Assembly: GCA_937982065.1 (NCBI GenBank)
Contig: CALJMO010000025.1
Location: forward strand, 1 to 15,163
Source: an uncultured Collinsella sp.
GTDB taxonomy: Bacteria; Actinomycetota; Coriobacteriia; Coriobacteriales; Coriobacteriaceae
Direction: 5' to 3'
DNA: 15,163 bases
The position numbers and the translations under genes are program-made. Positions 1 to 6,474 of the stretch are shown here, one piece after another. The notes below the pieces were generated by a model that was not told where the DNA came from, made no database searches, and was given only the letters and a program-made list of their open reading frames with translations. Positions within the stretch are counted from its first letter, which is position 1. Every line of letters begins with the position of its first letter.

Positions 1-7
1 GCCAAAA

Positions 8-34
8 TAAACCTGTCCCTTTTTGGTAGGTTTA
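8..34 (-). repeat. Short palindrome with GGGACAGG core overlapping the proA stop
   Basis: Seven-bp arms TAAACCT (8-14) and AGGTTTA (28-34) enclose a 13-nt loop. Read on the minus strand, the element contains AAAAAGGGACAGGTTTA and runs into TTTATTTTGG, so it could terminate proA. The right arm includes the proA stop codon (32-34). The segment CCTGTCCC-TTTTTGG-AGGTTTA closely parallels the loop and arm of the longer repeats at 10684-13667, so I take it as a degenerate relative. The window edge may cut off more of it. The terminator role is inferred. Confidence 0.5.
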
Positions 35-1318
35 GGGGCGGACCTGGCCGGTGCCTCGGAGCTTGTATTTGTAAGTGGTGAGGGCGTCGGCGGCGAAGGG
101 GCCGCGGGCGTGGAGCTTTTGGGTCGAGATGCCGATCTCGGCGCCCAGGCCAAACTCGCCGCCGTCGGTGAAGCGCGTGCTGGCGTTGGCGTACACGGCC
201 GAGGCATCGACCGCATCTAGGAAGCGCTCGCAAGCATCCGTGTCCTCGGCAACGATGGCCTCGGAGTGCATCGTGCCGTAGCGGTTGATGTGTGCGATGG
301 CCTCGTCCTCGCTTGCCACGACCTTCACGCTCATCTCGAGCGCCAGGTACTCGCGACCCCAGTCCTCCTCAGTCGCGGCGACGTAGTCATCGCCCTCCAC
401 AAAGCCGGCGTCGGCGCACGCGGCGCACGTGGCCTCGTCGCCGTGAATGAGCACGCCGTGATCGTGCAGCACGGCAACGACCGCAGGCAAAAACGCATCG
501 GCCACAGCATGGTCGACCAGCAGCGACTCGGCGGCATTGCACACGCCTACGCGCTGGGTCTTGGCATTAACGATAATGTTGAGCGCCTTATCAAAGTCGG
601 CGGATTCATGCACGTAGATGTGGCAGTTGCCCGTGCCCGTCTCAATCACCGGCACAAGCGACTCGCGCACGCAGCGCTGGATCAGGCCTGCACCGCCGCG
701 CGGAATGAGTACGTCGACAATGCCGCGGAGCTTCATGAACTCGCCAGTGGCCTCGCGGTCGGTGGACTCGATCATCGACACGGCCTCGCGCGGGAAGCCC
801 TTGGCCTCGAGCGCATCGGCCAGCAGCTCGGCGATCATGGCACACGAGTGATAGGCCAGCGAGCCGCCGCGCAGAATACAGGCGTTGCCGGTACGGATGC
901 AGATGCCTGCGGCGTCGGCCGTCACGTTGGGGCGCGCCTCGTAGACCATAGCGACCAGGCCCAGCGGAACACTCACACGGGTCAGGTCCACGCCGCTTGC
1001 AAGCACGCGGTGGTCGAGCACGCGGCCCACGGGATCGGGCAGCTCGGCGAGCTTTTCCAGGCCGGCGGCCATGCCCTCGACGCGCTCAGGCGTCAGCAGC
1101 AGACGGTCGAGCAGACCGGCCGAAGTGCCCGCATCGCGCGCGGCGGACATATCGAGCTCGTTAGCGGCAACGATGGAGTCGACACCGTTGCGCAGTGCTG
1201 CGGCCATGGCGCGCACGGCCTCCTGACGCTGCTCATCGCTCGCCGTGGCAAGCGAGGCCGACGCTGCCTTGGCGGCAACGGCAAGATCATGGACATACGT
1301 GGCTATATCGACCGACAT
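32..1318 (-). CDS. proA: Gamma-glutamyl phosphate reductase (glutamate-5-semialdehyde dehydrogenase)
   Basis: This cytosolic enzyme catalyses the second step of proline synthesis, NADPH-dependent reduction of gamma-glutamyl phosphate to glutamate-5-semialdehyde. The 428-residue protein has the usual length and the aldehyde-dehydrogenase fold signatures of ProA: VPLGLVAMVYEARPNVT near residues 117-133, GNACILRGG at 144-152, and the catalytic cysteine in GVCNAAE (Cys260). The ATG at 1318 follows a strong purine-rich ribosome binding site (AGGAGAAAGGG) about 6 nt upstream. It is divergent from the iminopeptidase gene across a 112-nt gap. Its kinase partner proB lies about 1.6 kb away on the same strand, with the iminopeptidase gene in between, so the usual proBA operon is split. 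The gene is complete and ends inside the palindrome at 8-34. Confidence 0.97.
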   Translation of the reverse strand: MSVDIATYVHDLAVAAKAASASLATASDEQRQEAVRAMAAALRNGVDSIVAANELDMSAARDAGTSAGLLDRLLLTPERVEGMAAGLEKLAELPDPVGRVLDHRVLASGVDLTRVSVPLGLVAMVYEARPNVTADAAGICIRTGNACILRGGSLAYHSCAMIAELLADALEAKGFPREAVSMIESTDREATGEFMKLRGIVDVLIPRGGAGLIQRCVRESLVPVIETGTGNCHIYVHESADFDKALNIIVNAKTQRVGVCNAAESLLVDHAVADAFLPAVVAVLHDHGVLIHGDEATCAACADAGFVEGDDYVAATEEDWGREYLALEMSVKVVASEDEAIAHINRYGTMHSEAIVAEDTDACERFLDAVDASAVYANASTRFTDGGEFGLGAEIGISTQKLHARGPFAADALTTYKYKLRGTGQVRP

Positions 1319-1361
1319 GGGCGGCCCTTTCTCCTAGAAGTTTGCAACCATGGTAGCCGAT

Positions 1362-1392
1362 TTGCGCATGGCCTCGCCCGCGGCGGTAGAAT
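1362..1392 (+). promoter_or_regulatory. Possible promoter for the iminopeptidase gene
   Basis: TAGAAT at 1387-1392 matches five of six bases of the -10 consensus. TTGCGC at 1362-1367 is a weak -35 with a long 19-bp spacer. Transcription would begin near 1399, leaving a 5' leader of about 30 nt. The site sits in the divergent gap with proA, whose own promoter I could not identify. Confidence 0.35.
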
Positions 1393-1430
1393 TGGTCAAG
1401 CCGAAACACCGCAACGAACGGAAGACTCAC

Positions 1431-2849
1431 ATGGCCCTCATCACTTCGTACCACGTCCCCGGCCTTTACGTCGAGGACCACAGCATCGACGTCCCCCTTG
1501 ACTGGCGCGGCCTGGAGCCGATGCTCCTGGCCGTCGGCAGCACCATGCGCCGCGGCGCTATGCCGGCACCAATCGCCGGCGCGCCCGAGAGCATCAAGCT
1601 CTTCTACCGCGTGGTTTGCGCGCCCGACCGCATCAACGACGATCTGCCGCTGCTCCTGTTTTTGCAGGGCGGCCCCGGCGGCGAGAGCCCGCGTCCGCTG
1701 TCGCCTGCAAGCGACGGCTGGATCGAGGAGGCCGTCAAGCACTTCCGTGTGGTCCTTCCCGACCAGCGCGGCACCGGACGCAGTAGCTGCGTGGACGGAC
1801 GCACGATCAAGGCACTGGGTGATCGCGCAACGGCCGCCGGCGCCGATACAGCACGCTCGCAGGCGGATTTCCTCAAGCGCCACCTCGCCAGCTCCATCGT
1901 GCGCGATTTTGAGTACCTGCGCCTAGTGGGCTTTGGCGGCAAGCCGTGGGTCACGCTCGGCCAGAGCTACGGCGGCTTTTTGACGCTGAGCTACCTGTCG
2001 CTCTTCCCCGAAGGCGTGGCGGCGAGCTTTACCTGCGGCGGCATTCCGCACGTGCCGGCGAGCGCCAGCGAGGTCTACGCGCACACCTTCCCGCGCATGG
2101 CCGCCAAGACGCAGCAGTATTACGACCGCTACCCCGCTGACGTCGAGCGCGTGGCAGCCCTGGCCGATACGCTCGAGGCTCAGAAACCCGTGCTGCCCGA
2201 CGGCTCGCCGATGACGGTCGAGCGCCTACAGCTCATGGGCAGCGACTTTGGCATGAAGCCGAGCTTTGAGCGCATGCATTGGATTATCGATCACGCTTTT
2301 GTTGACGGCGACGGCACGCTGACCTGCGGCTCCTCGGTATCCGACAGCTTTTTGATGCGCGCCTTCGAGCGCACCAACACGCGCACGAATCCGCTGTACT
2401 GGACGCTGCAGGAGTTCATATACGCCGACGGCGACACTATGCCCATTGGCTGGGCCGCGGCTGAAGAGAAGGCGCACCGCGCCGAGTTCGACACGCTCGC
2501 ACGCCCGCTCATGTTTACCGGCGAGGCCATGTTCCCGTGGATGTTTGAGCAGATGCCCGAGCTTATGCCGTTTAAGCCCGCCATGGACCTGCTGATGGAA
2601 GACACCAGCTGGGACAAGATTTACGACCCGCAGCGCCTGGCGTGCAACGAGGTGCCCCTGCAGGCCGCGGTGTATTTCGACGACATGTACGTCGATTCGG
2701 GCCTGCAGCTCGATACGCTCAGCCGCGTGGGCAACTCGCACGCCTGGGTGACCAACGAGTTCGAGCACGACGGCCTGCACGGCAGCGTGGTGTTCAAGCA
2801 CCTCTTCGACGAAGCCCTCAACCGCGGAGACCTGCGCCGGATCTTCTAA
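1431..2849 (+). CDS. pip: Proline iminopeptidase, alpha/beta hydrolase (peptidase family S33)
   Basis: This probable cytosolic aminopeptidase would release N-terminal proline from peptides. From the ATG at 1431 the protein has 472 residues, within the range of the larger S33 iminopeptidases. Visible motifs are the oxyanion segment QGGPGG (79-84), DQRGTGRS (111-118), the nucleophile elbow GQSYGG (177-182, Ser179), and a C-terminal EHDGLHGS that probably carries the catalytic histidine. The frame stays open upstream to 1350. I chose 1431 because GGAAG lies 6-10 nt before it and the N-terminus MALITSYHVPG is family-like, whereas the upstream codons cover the promoter region. Its position between proA and proB suggests a link between peptide-derived and newly made proline. 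Other S33 aminopeptidase specificities cannot be excluded. Confidence 0.88.
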   Translation: MALITSYHVPGLYVEDHSIDVPLDWRGLEPMLLAVGSTMRRGAMPAPIAGAPESIKLFYRVVCAPDRINDDLPLLLFLQGGPGGESPRPLSPASDGWIEEAVKHFRVVLPDQRGTGRSSCVDGRTIKALGDRATAAGADTARSQADFLKRHLASSIVRDFEYLRLVGFGGKPWVTLGQSYGGFLTLSYLSLFPEGVAASFTCGGIPHVPASASEVYAHTFPRMAAKTQQYYDRYPADVERVAALADTLEAQKPVLPDGSPMTVERLQLMGSDFGMKPSFERMHWIIDHAFVDGDGTLTCGSSVSDSFLMRAFERTNTRTNPLYWTLQEFIYADGDTMPIGWAAAEEKAHRAEFDTLARPLMFTGEAMFPWMFEQMPELMPFKPAMDLLMEDTSWDKIYDPQRLACNEVPLQAAVYFDDMYVDSGLQLDTLSRVGNSHAWVTNEFEHDGLHGSVVFKHLFDEALNRGDLRRIF

Positions 2850-2851
2850 CA

Positions 2852-2905
2852 AAGGAGTGTCCCCACCTGCCGGCACATAAGGAACGTCCCCAGGTGCCGG
2901 CACGA
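2852..2905. repeat. Tandem pair of 27-nt repeats with GTCCCC and TGCCGGCAC
   Basis: Two adjacent 27-nt units, at 2852-2878 and 2879-2905, agree at 21 of 27 positions. Both begin AAGGA and share GTCCCC followed by TGCCGGCAC. They differ mainly in a CC/GG swap, which makes CACCTG in the first unit complementary to CAGGTG in the second. TGCCGGCA is itself palindromic. The pair lies immediately after the iminopeptidase stop and before its terminator. It is non-coding and shares the GTCCCC core with other intergenic repeats here. Confidence 0.7.
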
Positions 2906-2906
2906 G

Positions 2907-2950
2907 AAAGACAGCGCTGCGGGAAACGATCCGCAGCGCTGTCTTTCTTT
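2907..2950. terminator. Bidirectional terminator between iminopeptidase and proB
   Basis: A perfect 16-bp stem, 2907-2922 (AAAGACAGCGCTGCGG) with 2931-2946, closes an 8-nt loop (GAAACGAT). The plus-strand right arm ends TCTTTCTTT. The minus strand reads the mirrored A/T ends, so it can serve both convergent genes. The stem ends 2 nt from the proB stop codon. Confidence 0.9.
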
Positions 2951-4076
2951 ATGCAAATACGATCAAGTTATCCCTGTGTATCGCGGGCTTCTCGGCCAGG
3001 TCTGCCAGCAGGCGGTTGCTGGCGATCTGGTCCTGGCGGCGACCGGCAGCAAGCTCCAGCACGTTCGAATCGGCCTCGGCGATACCGCGAGCGACGACCA
3101 TACCGCTCGGATCGCACACATCGAGCACATCACCCTCGGCAAACTGGCCATCGACCTCGCGAATACCCACCGCAAGCAAGGAAGAGCCACGGCTGACCAG
3201 CGCCTTCGCAGCACCATCATCGACCGTCACCGAGCCATGCGCCTTGTCGCCCAGTGCGATCCACAGCTTGCGGGGTGCGATGTCCAGACGCTCCGCCGGC
3301 GGATCGAACAGCGTGCCCACGCTCTCGCCGCGGGCGAGGCGCACGAGCGCATCGGGCTCCTCGCCCGAGCAAATCACGCTCTGAATGCCCGCCGTCATCA
3401 GGATGCGGCTCGCTCGAATCTTGGTGATCATGCCGCCCGTGCCCACCGATGTGGAAGAATCGCCCGCCGAGGCGATAATCTTGGCATCGATCTTATGCAC
3501 GACCGGGACGAACTCGGCCGTGGGGTCCTCGTGCGGATTGGCGGTATAGAGGCCATCGATGTCCGAGAGCGTCACACACAGATCGGCAGAAACCAGGCAG
3601 CTCACAAGCGCCGCCAGCGTGTCGTTGTCGCCAAACTTGATCTCGTCGACGGTGACGGTATCGTTCTCGTTGACGACCGGCACCACGCCCAGCTCCACCA
3701 GGCGCAGCAGGGCGTCGCGTGCATGCAGGTAGGACGTGCGGCGGGCCGTGTCGTGGCGCGTGAGCAGTACGAGCGAGGTGAGCAGGTCGCGCGCATGGAA
3801 CTCCTCGTCGTAGGCCGACGAGATGATGCACTGACCAGCCGAGGCGCAGGCCTGCAGGCTCGGAAGGTCGCCGACCGGCTTGCGGTCGAAGCCCAACACG
3901 GGATAGCCACAGGCAATAGCGCCCGAGCTCACCACGACCAGACGCCAGCCGAGCTTGCGCAGCGCTGCGGCTTGATCGGCAAGTCCGCCGATAAAGGCGC
4001 GGTTGACCTTGCCATCGGCGCCCACCACCGTGGACGAACCGATCTTTACCACCATCGTTTTATAAGAAGTCGTCAT
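2949..4076 (-). CDS. proB: Glutamate 5-kinase with C-terminal PUA domain
   Basis: ProB phosphorylates glutamate with ATP, the first and normally proline-inhibited step of proline synthesis, feeding ProA. The 375-residue protein has the usual two-domain length. The amino-acid kinase domain shows KIGSST (11-16), SSGAIACG (50-57), NENDTV (137-142), FGDND (148-152), SDIDGLY (171-177) and GTGGM (212-216). A PUA domain follows from about residue 275. The second position after SSGAIA is Cys where Ala is common. The ATG at 4076 lacks a clear ribosome binding site (TTTGACGT precedes it); the internal ATG at residue 8 looks no better. It lies 80 nt downstream of pncB on the same strand, so cotranscription or coupling is plausible. 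Confidence 0.97.
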   Translation of the reverse strand: MTTSYKTMVVKIGSSTVVGADGKVNRAFIGGLADQAAALRKLGWRLVVVSSGAIACGYPVLGFDRKPVGDLPSLQACASAGQCIISSAYDEEFHARDLLTSLVLLTRHDTARRTSYLHARDALLRLVELGVVPVVNENDTVTVDEIKFGDNDTLAALVSCLVSADLCVTLSDIDGLYTANPHEDPTAEFVPVVHKIDAKIIASAGDSSTSVGTGGMITKIRASRILMTAGIQSVICSGEEPDALVRLARGESVGTLFDPPAERLDIAPRKLWIALGDKAHGSVTVDDGAAKALVSRGSSLLAVGIREVDGQFAEGDVLDVCDPSGMVVARGIAEADSNVLELAAGRRQDQIASNRLLADLAEKPAIHRDNLIVFA

Positions 4077-4156
4077 ACGTCAAACCAATCAACTGTTCAG
4101 CAAACGGGCGAGCTGGCGGCCAAGGGAGCGCGATTCGCCCCTACCGCCCAAGTTCA

Positions 4157-5662
4157 TTAGTGAGCCCAGGGAAAGGCAGAAGCCGCGGCCATGTTCTTTC
4201 GCACGAGCTCGTCGCGCACCTGTGCCAGGCCCTGCTCCATGCCCACCACATAGGTCTGCGGGTACAGGAAGCGCTTGTAGACCGGATCAAGATGGTCCAG
4301 TGCCCAGGCGCAACGCTCGCGTGCGTCCTCGATACTCTCGCGCGGGGCAACAGCGCTGCCATCGCGCACGATCGGCACCAGCAGCTCGCGATACTCAAGC
4401 TCGGAAACGTCGGTCACCAGGGCAGCATCGTTCACGGCCACGAGGGTATTGCCGCGCGCGGCACCCTCCCCCGCCAGACGGTCCTCGTCATAGATCATGT
4501 CGCAGATCGGGCCGCCAAAGCCGTCGTAATAGCGGCGCACGCGCTGCACGCCCGGGATCGTGCGCTTGTAGGGCTGTTCGGAGAGCTTGACCACCGGCGT
4601 CCACGGGTCCGCCTCGCTCGCACGGCGGGCGGAAAGCTTGTACACGCCGCCCAGCGCCGGCTGGTCATAGCAGGTCGCGAGCTTGGTACCCACGCCAAAG
4701 CTATCGATAGGCGCACCCTGGTCGAGCAGCGACTGAATCGTGTACTCGTCCAGATCGTTGGAAACCGAGATCCCCACATAGGGCAGGCCCTCGGCATCAA
4801 AACGGCCGCGGACATACTTGGAGAGCTTGGCGAGGTCGCCCGAGTCGATGCGAATGGCTGACAGACGCTCGCCTGCCGCCTCCATCTCTTTGGCAACCGT
4901 AATGGCATGCTCGCAGCCCTCGCGCACGTCATAGGTGTCGATGAGCAGCGTGCAGTTCTTAGGGCTCGACTTGGCAAACGCACGGAAAGCCTCGAGCTCG
5001 GAATCGAAGCTCATCACCCAGCTATGCGCATGCGTGCCAAAGACGGGAATACCGTAGCGGCGACCGGCGAGCACATTGGACGTAGAGGAACAGCCGGCAA
5101 CGTAGCTCGCGCGCGCGACGGCCAGGCCGCCATCGGGACCCTGGGCGCGGCGCAGACCAAACTCAGCAACGGGACGGCCGTCCGCTGCCAGCACCACGCG
5201 CGCCGTCTTGGTGGCGACAAGTGTCTGGAAGCCGATGATGTTGAGCAGCGCCGTCTCGAGCAGCTGGCACTCCAGCGCGGGGCCGGTGACGCGCACCATA
5301 GGCTCGCGCGGAAAGACGAGCTCGCCCTCGGGGACGGCGTCGATGTTTACATGTGCACGGAAGTTGCGCAGGTAGTCGAGGAATGCAGGCTTAAACATCG
5401 CGCCGCCAGCCGGAGCCTGGAGCGAAGCTAGATAGTCGATGTCCTCGGGCGTAAAGCGCAGGTTCTCGACAAGCTCGGGCAGCTCGGCGGTGCCGCACAT
5501 GACGGCGTAGGCGCTACCAAAGGGATGGTCGCGATAAAACGCGGTAAAACAACCCTGCTCATTGGCCTTGTCGCTCTCCCACAGGCCCTGGGCCATAGTG
5601 AGCTCGTACAGATCGGTGAGCATTGCAATGTCGGTAGGATGCGAGATGTCGGTCAAAGCCAT
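4157..5662 (-). CDS. pncB: Nicotinate phosphoribosyltransferase
   Basis: This enzyme makes nicotinate mononucleotide from nicotinate and PRPP with ATP, the entry step of the Preiss-Handler NAD salvage route. From the ATG at 5662 the protein has 501 residues, near the usual length for Gram-positive PncB. It shows TDLYELTMAQG near the N-terminus, FGLRRAQGPDGG (168-179), THAHSW (210-215; His213 corresponds to the phosphorylated histidine of the family), RIDSGDL (271-277) and GVGTKL (323-328). The frame extends upstream to 5896, but those residues overlap the preceding gene in another frame. The start at 5662 has AAAGG about 8 nt upstream and the family-like MALTDISHPTDIAMLTDLYE. It follows the small membrane-protein gene after 82 nt and precedes proB, suggesting an operon. 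Confidence 0.96.
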   Translation of the reverse strand: MALTDISHPTDIAMLTDLYELTMAQGLWESDKANEQGCFTAFYRDHPFGSAYAVMCGTAELPELVENLRFTPEDIDYLASLQAPAGGAMFKPAFLDYLRNFRAHVNIDAVPEGELVFPREPMVRVTGPALECQLLETALLNIIGFQTLVATKTARVVLAADGRPVAEFGLRRAQGPDGGLAVARASYVAGCSSTSNVLAGRRYGIPVFGTHAHSWVMSFDSELEAFRAFAKSSPKNCTLLIDTYDVREGCEHAITVAKEMEAAGERLSAIRIDSGDLAKLSKYVRGRFDAEGLPYVGISVSNDLDEYTIQSLLDQGAPIDSFGVGTKLATCYDQPALGGVYKLSARRASEADPWTPVVKLSEQPYKRTIPGVQRVRRYYDGFGGPICDMIYDEDRLAGEGAARGNTLVAVNDAALVTDVSELEYRELLVPIVRDGSAVAPRESIEDARERCAWALDHLDPVYKRFLYPQTYVVGMEQGLAQVRDELVRKNMAAASAFPWAH

Positions 5663-5744
5663 GGGGCGACCTTTCGGATGCGTTGTGCAGAAGTTGAGGG
5701 TTGGACGAGGCGGACGTGCGGGCATGGAGCCCGGCGCGAACAGG

Positions 5745-6185
5745 TTAGTGCAGGCCCATGCTGCCCGTGATCGTGTAGACCATAAAAACGATAAACGCGA
5801 TGAGGGCGAGCACGATGATGACTTTTTGAGCCGGAGCCATGCCGGGGATCTCGTTCTCGCCCGTAGGCTCCTTGGAAGTGACCATGCGCTGGGCAAAGGT
5901 CATCTCGTCACGGCTCGGTTTGGGCTCGACGGGCTTGGGGCGGGCGGCTTTCTTAGGCTGAGGCTTGGGCGCGGCAGGCGCAGGCTTCGCGGCGGCGGGC
6001 CTGGGCGCGGGGGCGGCGTTCGCGGCAGCCTCCTCGGCCTTCGCGCGCTCGGCACGCAGGGCAGCCAGCTCCTCACGCTCGCGACGGGCCTTTTCCTGCT
6101 CCTCGCGGCGGGCCTTCTCGGCGCGGAGCTCTTCCAACTCGGCGCGCTCCTCGTCAGACAGTGGTTGGGACTCCAGCTCGGCCAT
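5745..6185 (-). CDS. Small tail-anchored coiled-coil protein, unknown function
   Basis: I do not recognise a characterised family. The 146-residue protein has three parts: a highly charged Glu/Arg/Ala-rich segment (residues 8-55) likely to form a coiled coil; a Pro/Ala/Lys linker (about 56-92); and one hydrophobic segment near the C-terminus (about 121-140) followed by only six residues. There is no signal peptide. The layout suggests a tail-anchored protein with its N-terminal part in the cytoplasm. The ATG at 6185 has AAAGGG about 6 nt upstream. The start lies only about 20 nt after the tRNA-Ala terminator, so there is no obvious room for its own promoter. pncB follows after 82 nt. A role in envelope or division scaffolding would be guesswork. 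Confidence 0.75.
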   Translation of the reverse strand: MAELESQPLSDEERAELEELRAEKARREEQEKARREREELAALRAERAKAEEAAANAAPAPRPAAAKPAPAAPKPQPKKAARPKPVEPKPSRDEMTFAQRMVTSKEPTGENEIPGMAPAQKVIIVLALIAFIVFMVYTITGSMGLH

Positions 6186-6204
6186 AGTTCAGCCCTTTCT
6201 TTTT

Positions 6205-6235
6205 AAAAAAAGCCGCCGACACAATGTCGACGGCT
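6205..6235 (-). terminator. Intrinsic terminator after tRNA-Ala
   Basis: On the minus strand, arms AGCCGTCGACA (6235-6225) and TGTCGGCGGCT (6221-6211) form an 11-bp stem with one T:G wobble. The loop is TTG and the T run has seven bases (6211-6205). It starts 16 nt after the tRNA 3' end. The downstream gene begins at 6185, so the hairpin may also act as a leaky attenuator. Confidence 0.92.
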
Positions 6236-6250
6236 TATCAAATCCAAGGG

Positions 6251-6323
6251 TGGAGACGAAGGGAGTCGAACCCTCGGCCTCTGCCATGCGACGGCAGCGC
6301 TCTCCCAACTGAGCTACGTCCCC
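6251..6323 (-). tRNA. tRNA-Ala (anticodon CGC)
   Basis: The 73 nt fold as a complete cloverleaf: acceptor GGGGACG/CGTCTCC, D stem GCTC/GAGC, anticodon stem CTGCC/GGCAG with loop GTCGCAT, and T arm GAGGG-TTCGACT-CCCTT. The anticodon is CGC, which reads GCG. The acceptor contains the G3:U70 wobble pair that marks alanine tRNAs, and the discriminator is A. CCA is not encoded (CCC follows), so the end must be added by nucleotidyltransferase. A purine replaces the usual pyrimidine at position 32. It is preceded by a near-consensus promoter and followed by an intrinsic terminator. Confidence 0.96.
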
Positions 6324-6336
6324 AAGACAAGTTGAT

Positions 6337-6364
6337 ATTTTACCTACGGCTCGCCAACTGTCAA
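6337..6364 (-). promoter_or_regulatory. Sigma-70-type promoter of tRNA-Ala
   Basis: On the minus strand a perfect -35 TTGACA (6364-6359), a 16-bp spacer and -10 TAAAAT (6342-6337) place transcription start near 6330, about 7 nt before the mature tRNA. It is the best promoter in the window. It may also serve the downstream small-protein, pncB and proB genes by read-through. Confidence 0.85.
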
Positions 6365-6384
6365 CGCCCAATAACCAGTCTTTT

Positions 6385-6453
6385 TGGGACGGGTCTATTT
6401 TGACTACCTTTCGAGCAAGCGATCCTCTCAATGATTTTTTAATCCCCGTCCCA
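6385..6453. repeat. Inverted repeat with GGGACGGG arms downstream of pflX
   Basis: Nine-bp arms TGGGACGGG (6385-6393) and CCCGTCCCA (6445-6453) enclose 51 nt. Read on the minus strand, 6402-6386 is CAAAATAGACCCGTCCC, which matches the window start (CAAAATAAACCTGTCCC, 3-19) at 15 of 17 positions. It therefore seems to belong to the same dispersed family. It sits between the pflX stop (6475) and the tRNA promoter and has no coding content. Confidence 0.5.
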
Positions 6454-6474
6454 GAAAAATCATCGACGAACGCG

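Noticed and set aside
266..1501. A 411-codon open frame on the plus strand opposite proA
   Set aside because: It is the antisense of a clear proA gene in GC-rich DNA, with His/Arg/Ala-rich composition and no family motifs.
4060..4095. Promoter TTGACG/TATAAA at the proB start
   Set aside because: The spacer is only 13 bp and the -10 would lie inside the proB coding sequence.
2976..4160. A 394-codon plus-strand frame opposite proB
   Set aside because: It is an antisense shadow of proB with no domain-like content and no plausible ribosome binding site.
6189..6431. An 80-codon minus-strand frame
   Set aside because: It runs through the tRNA-Ala gene, its promoter and its terminator, so it cannot be a normal protein gene.
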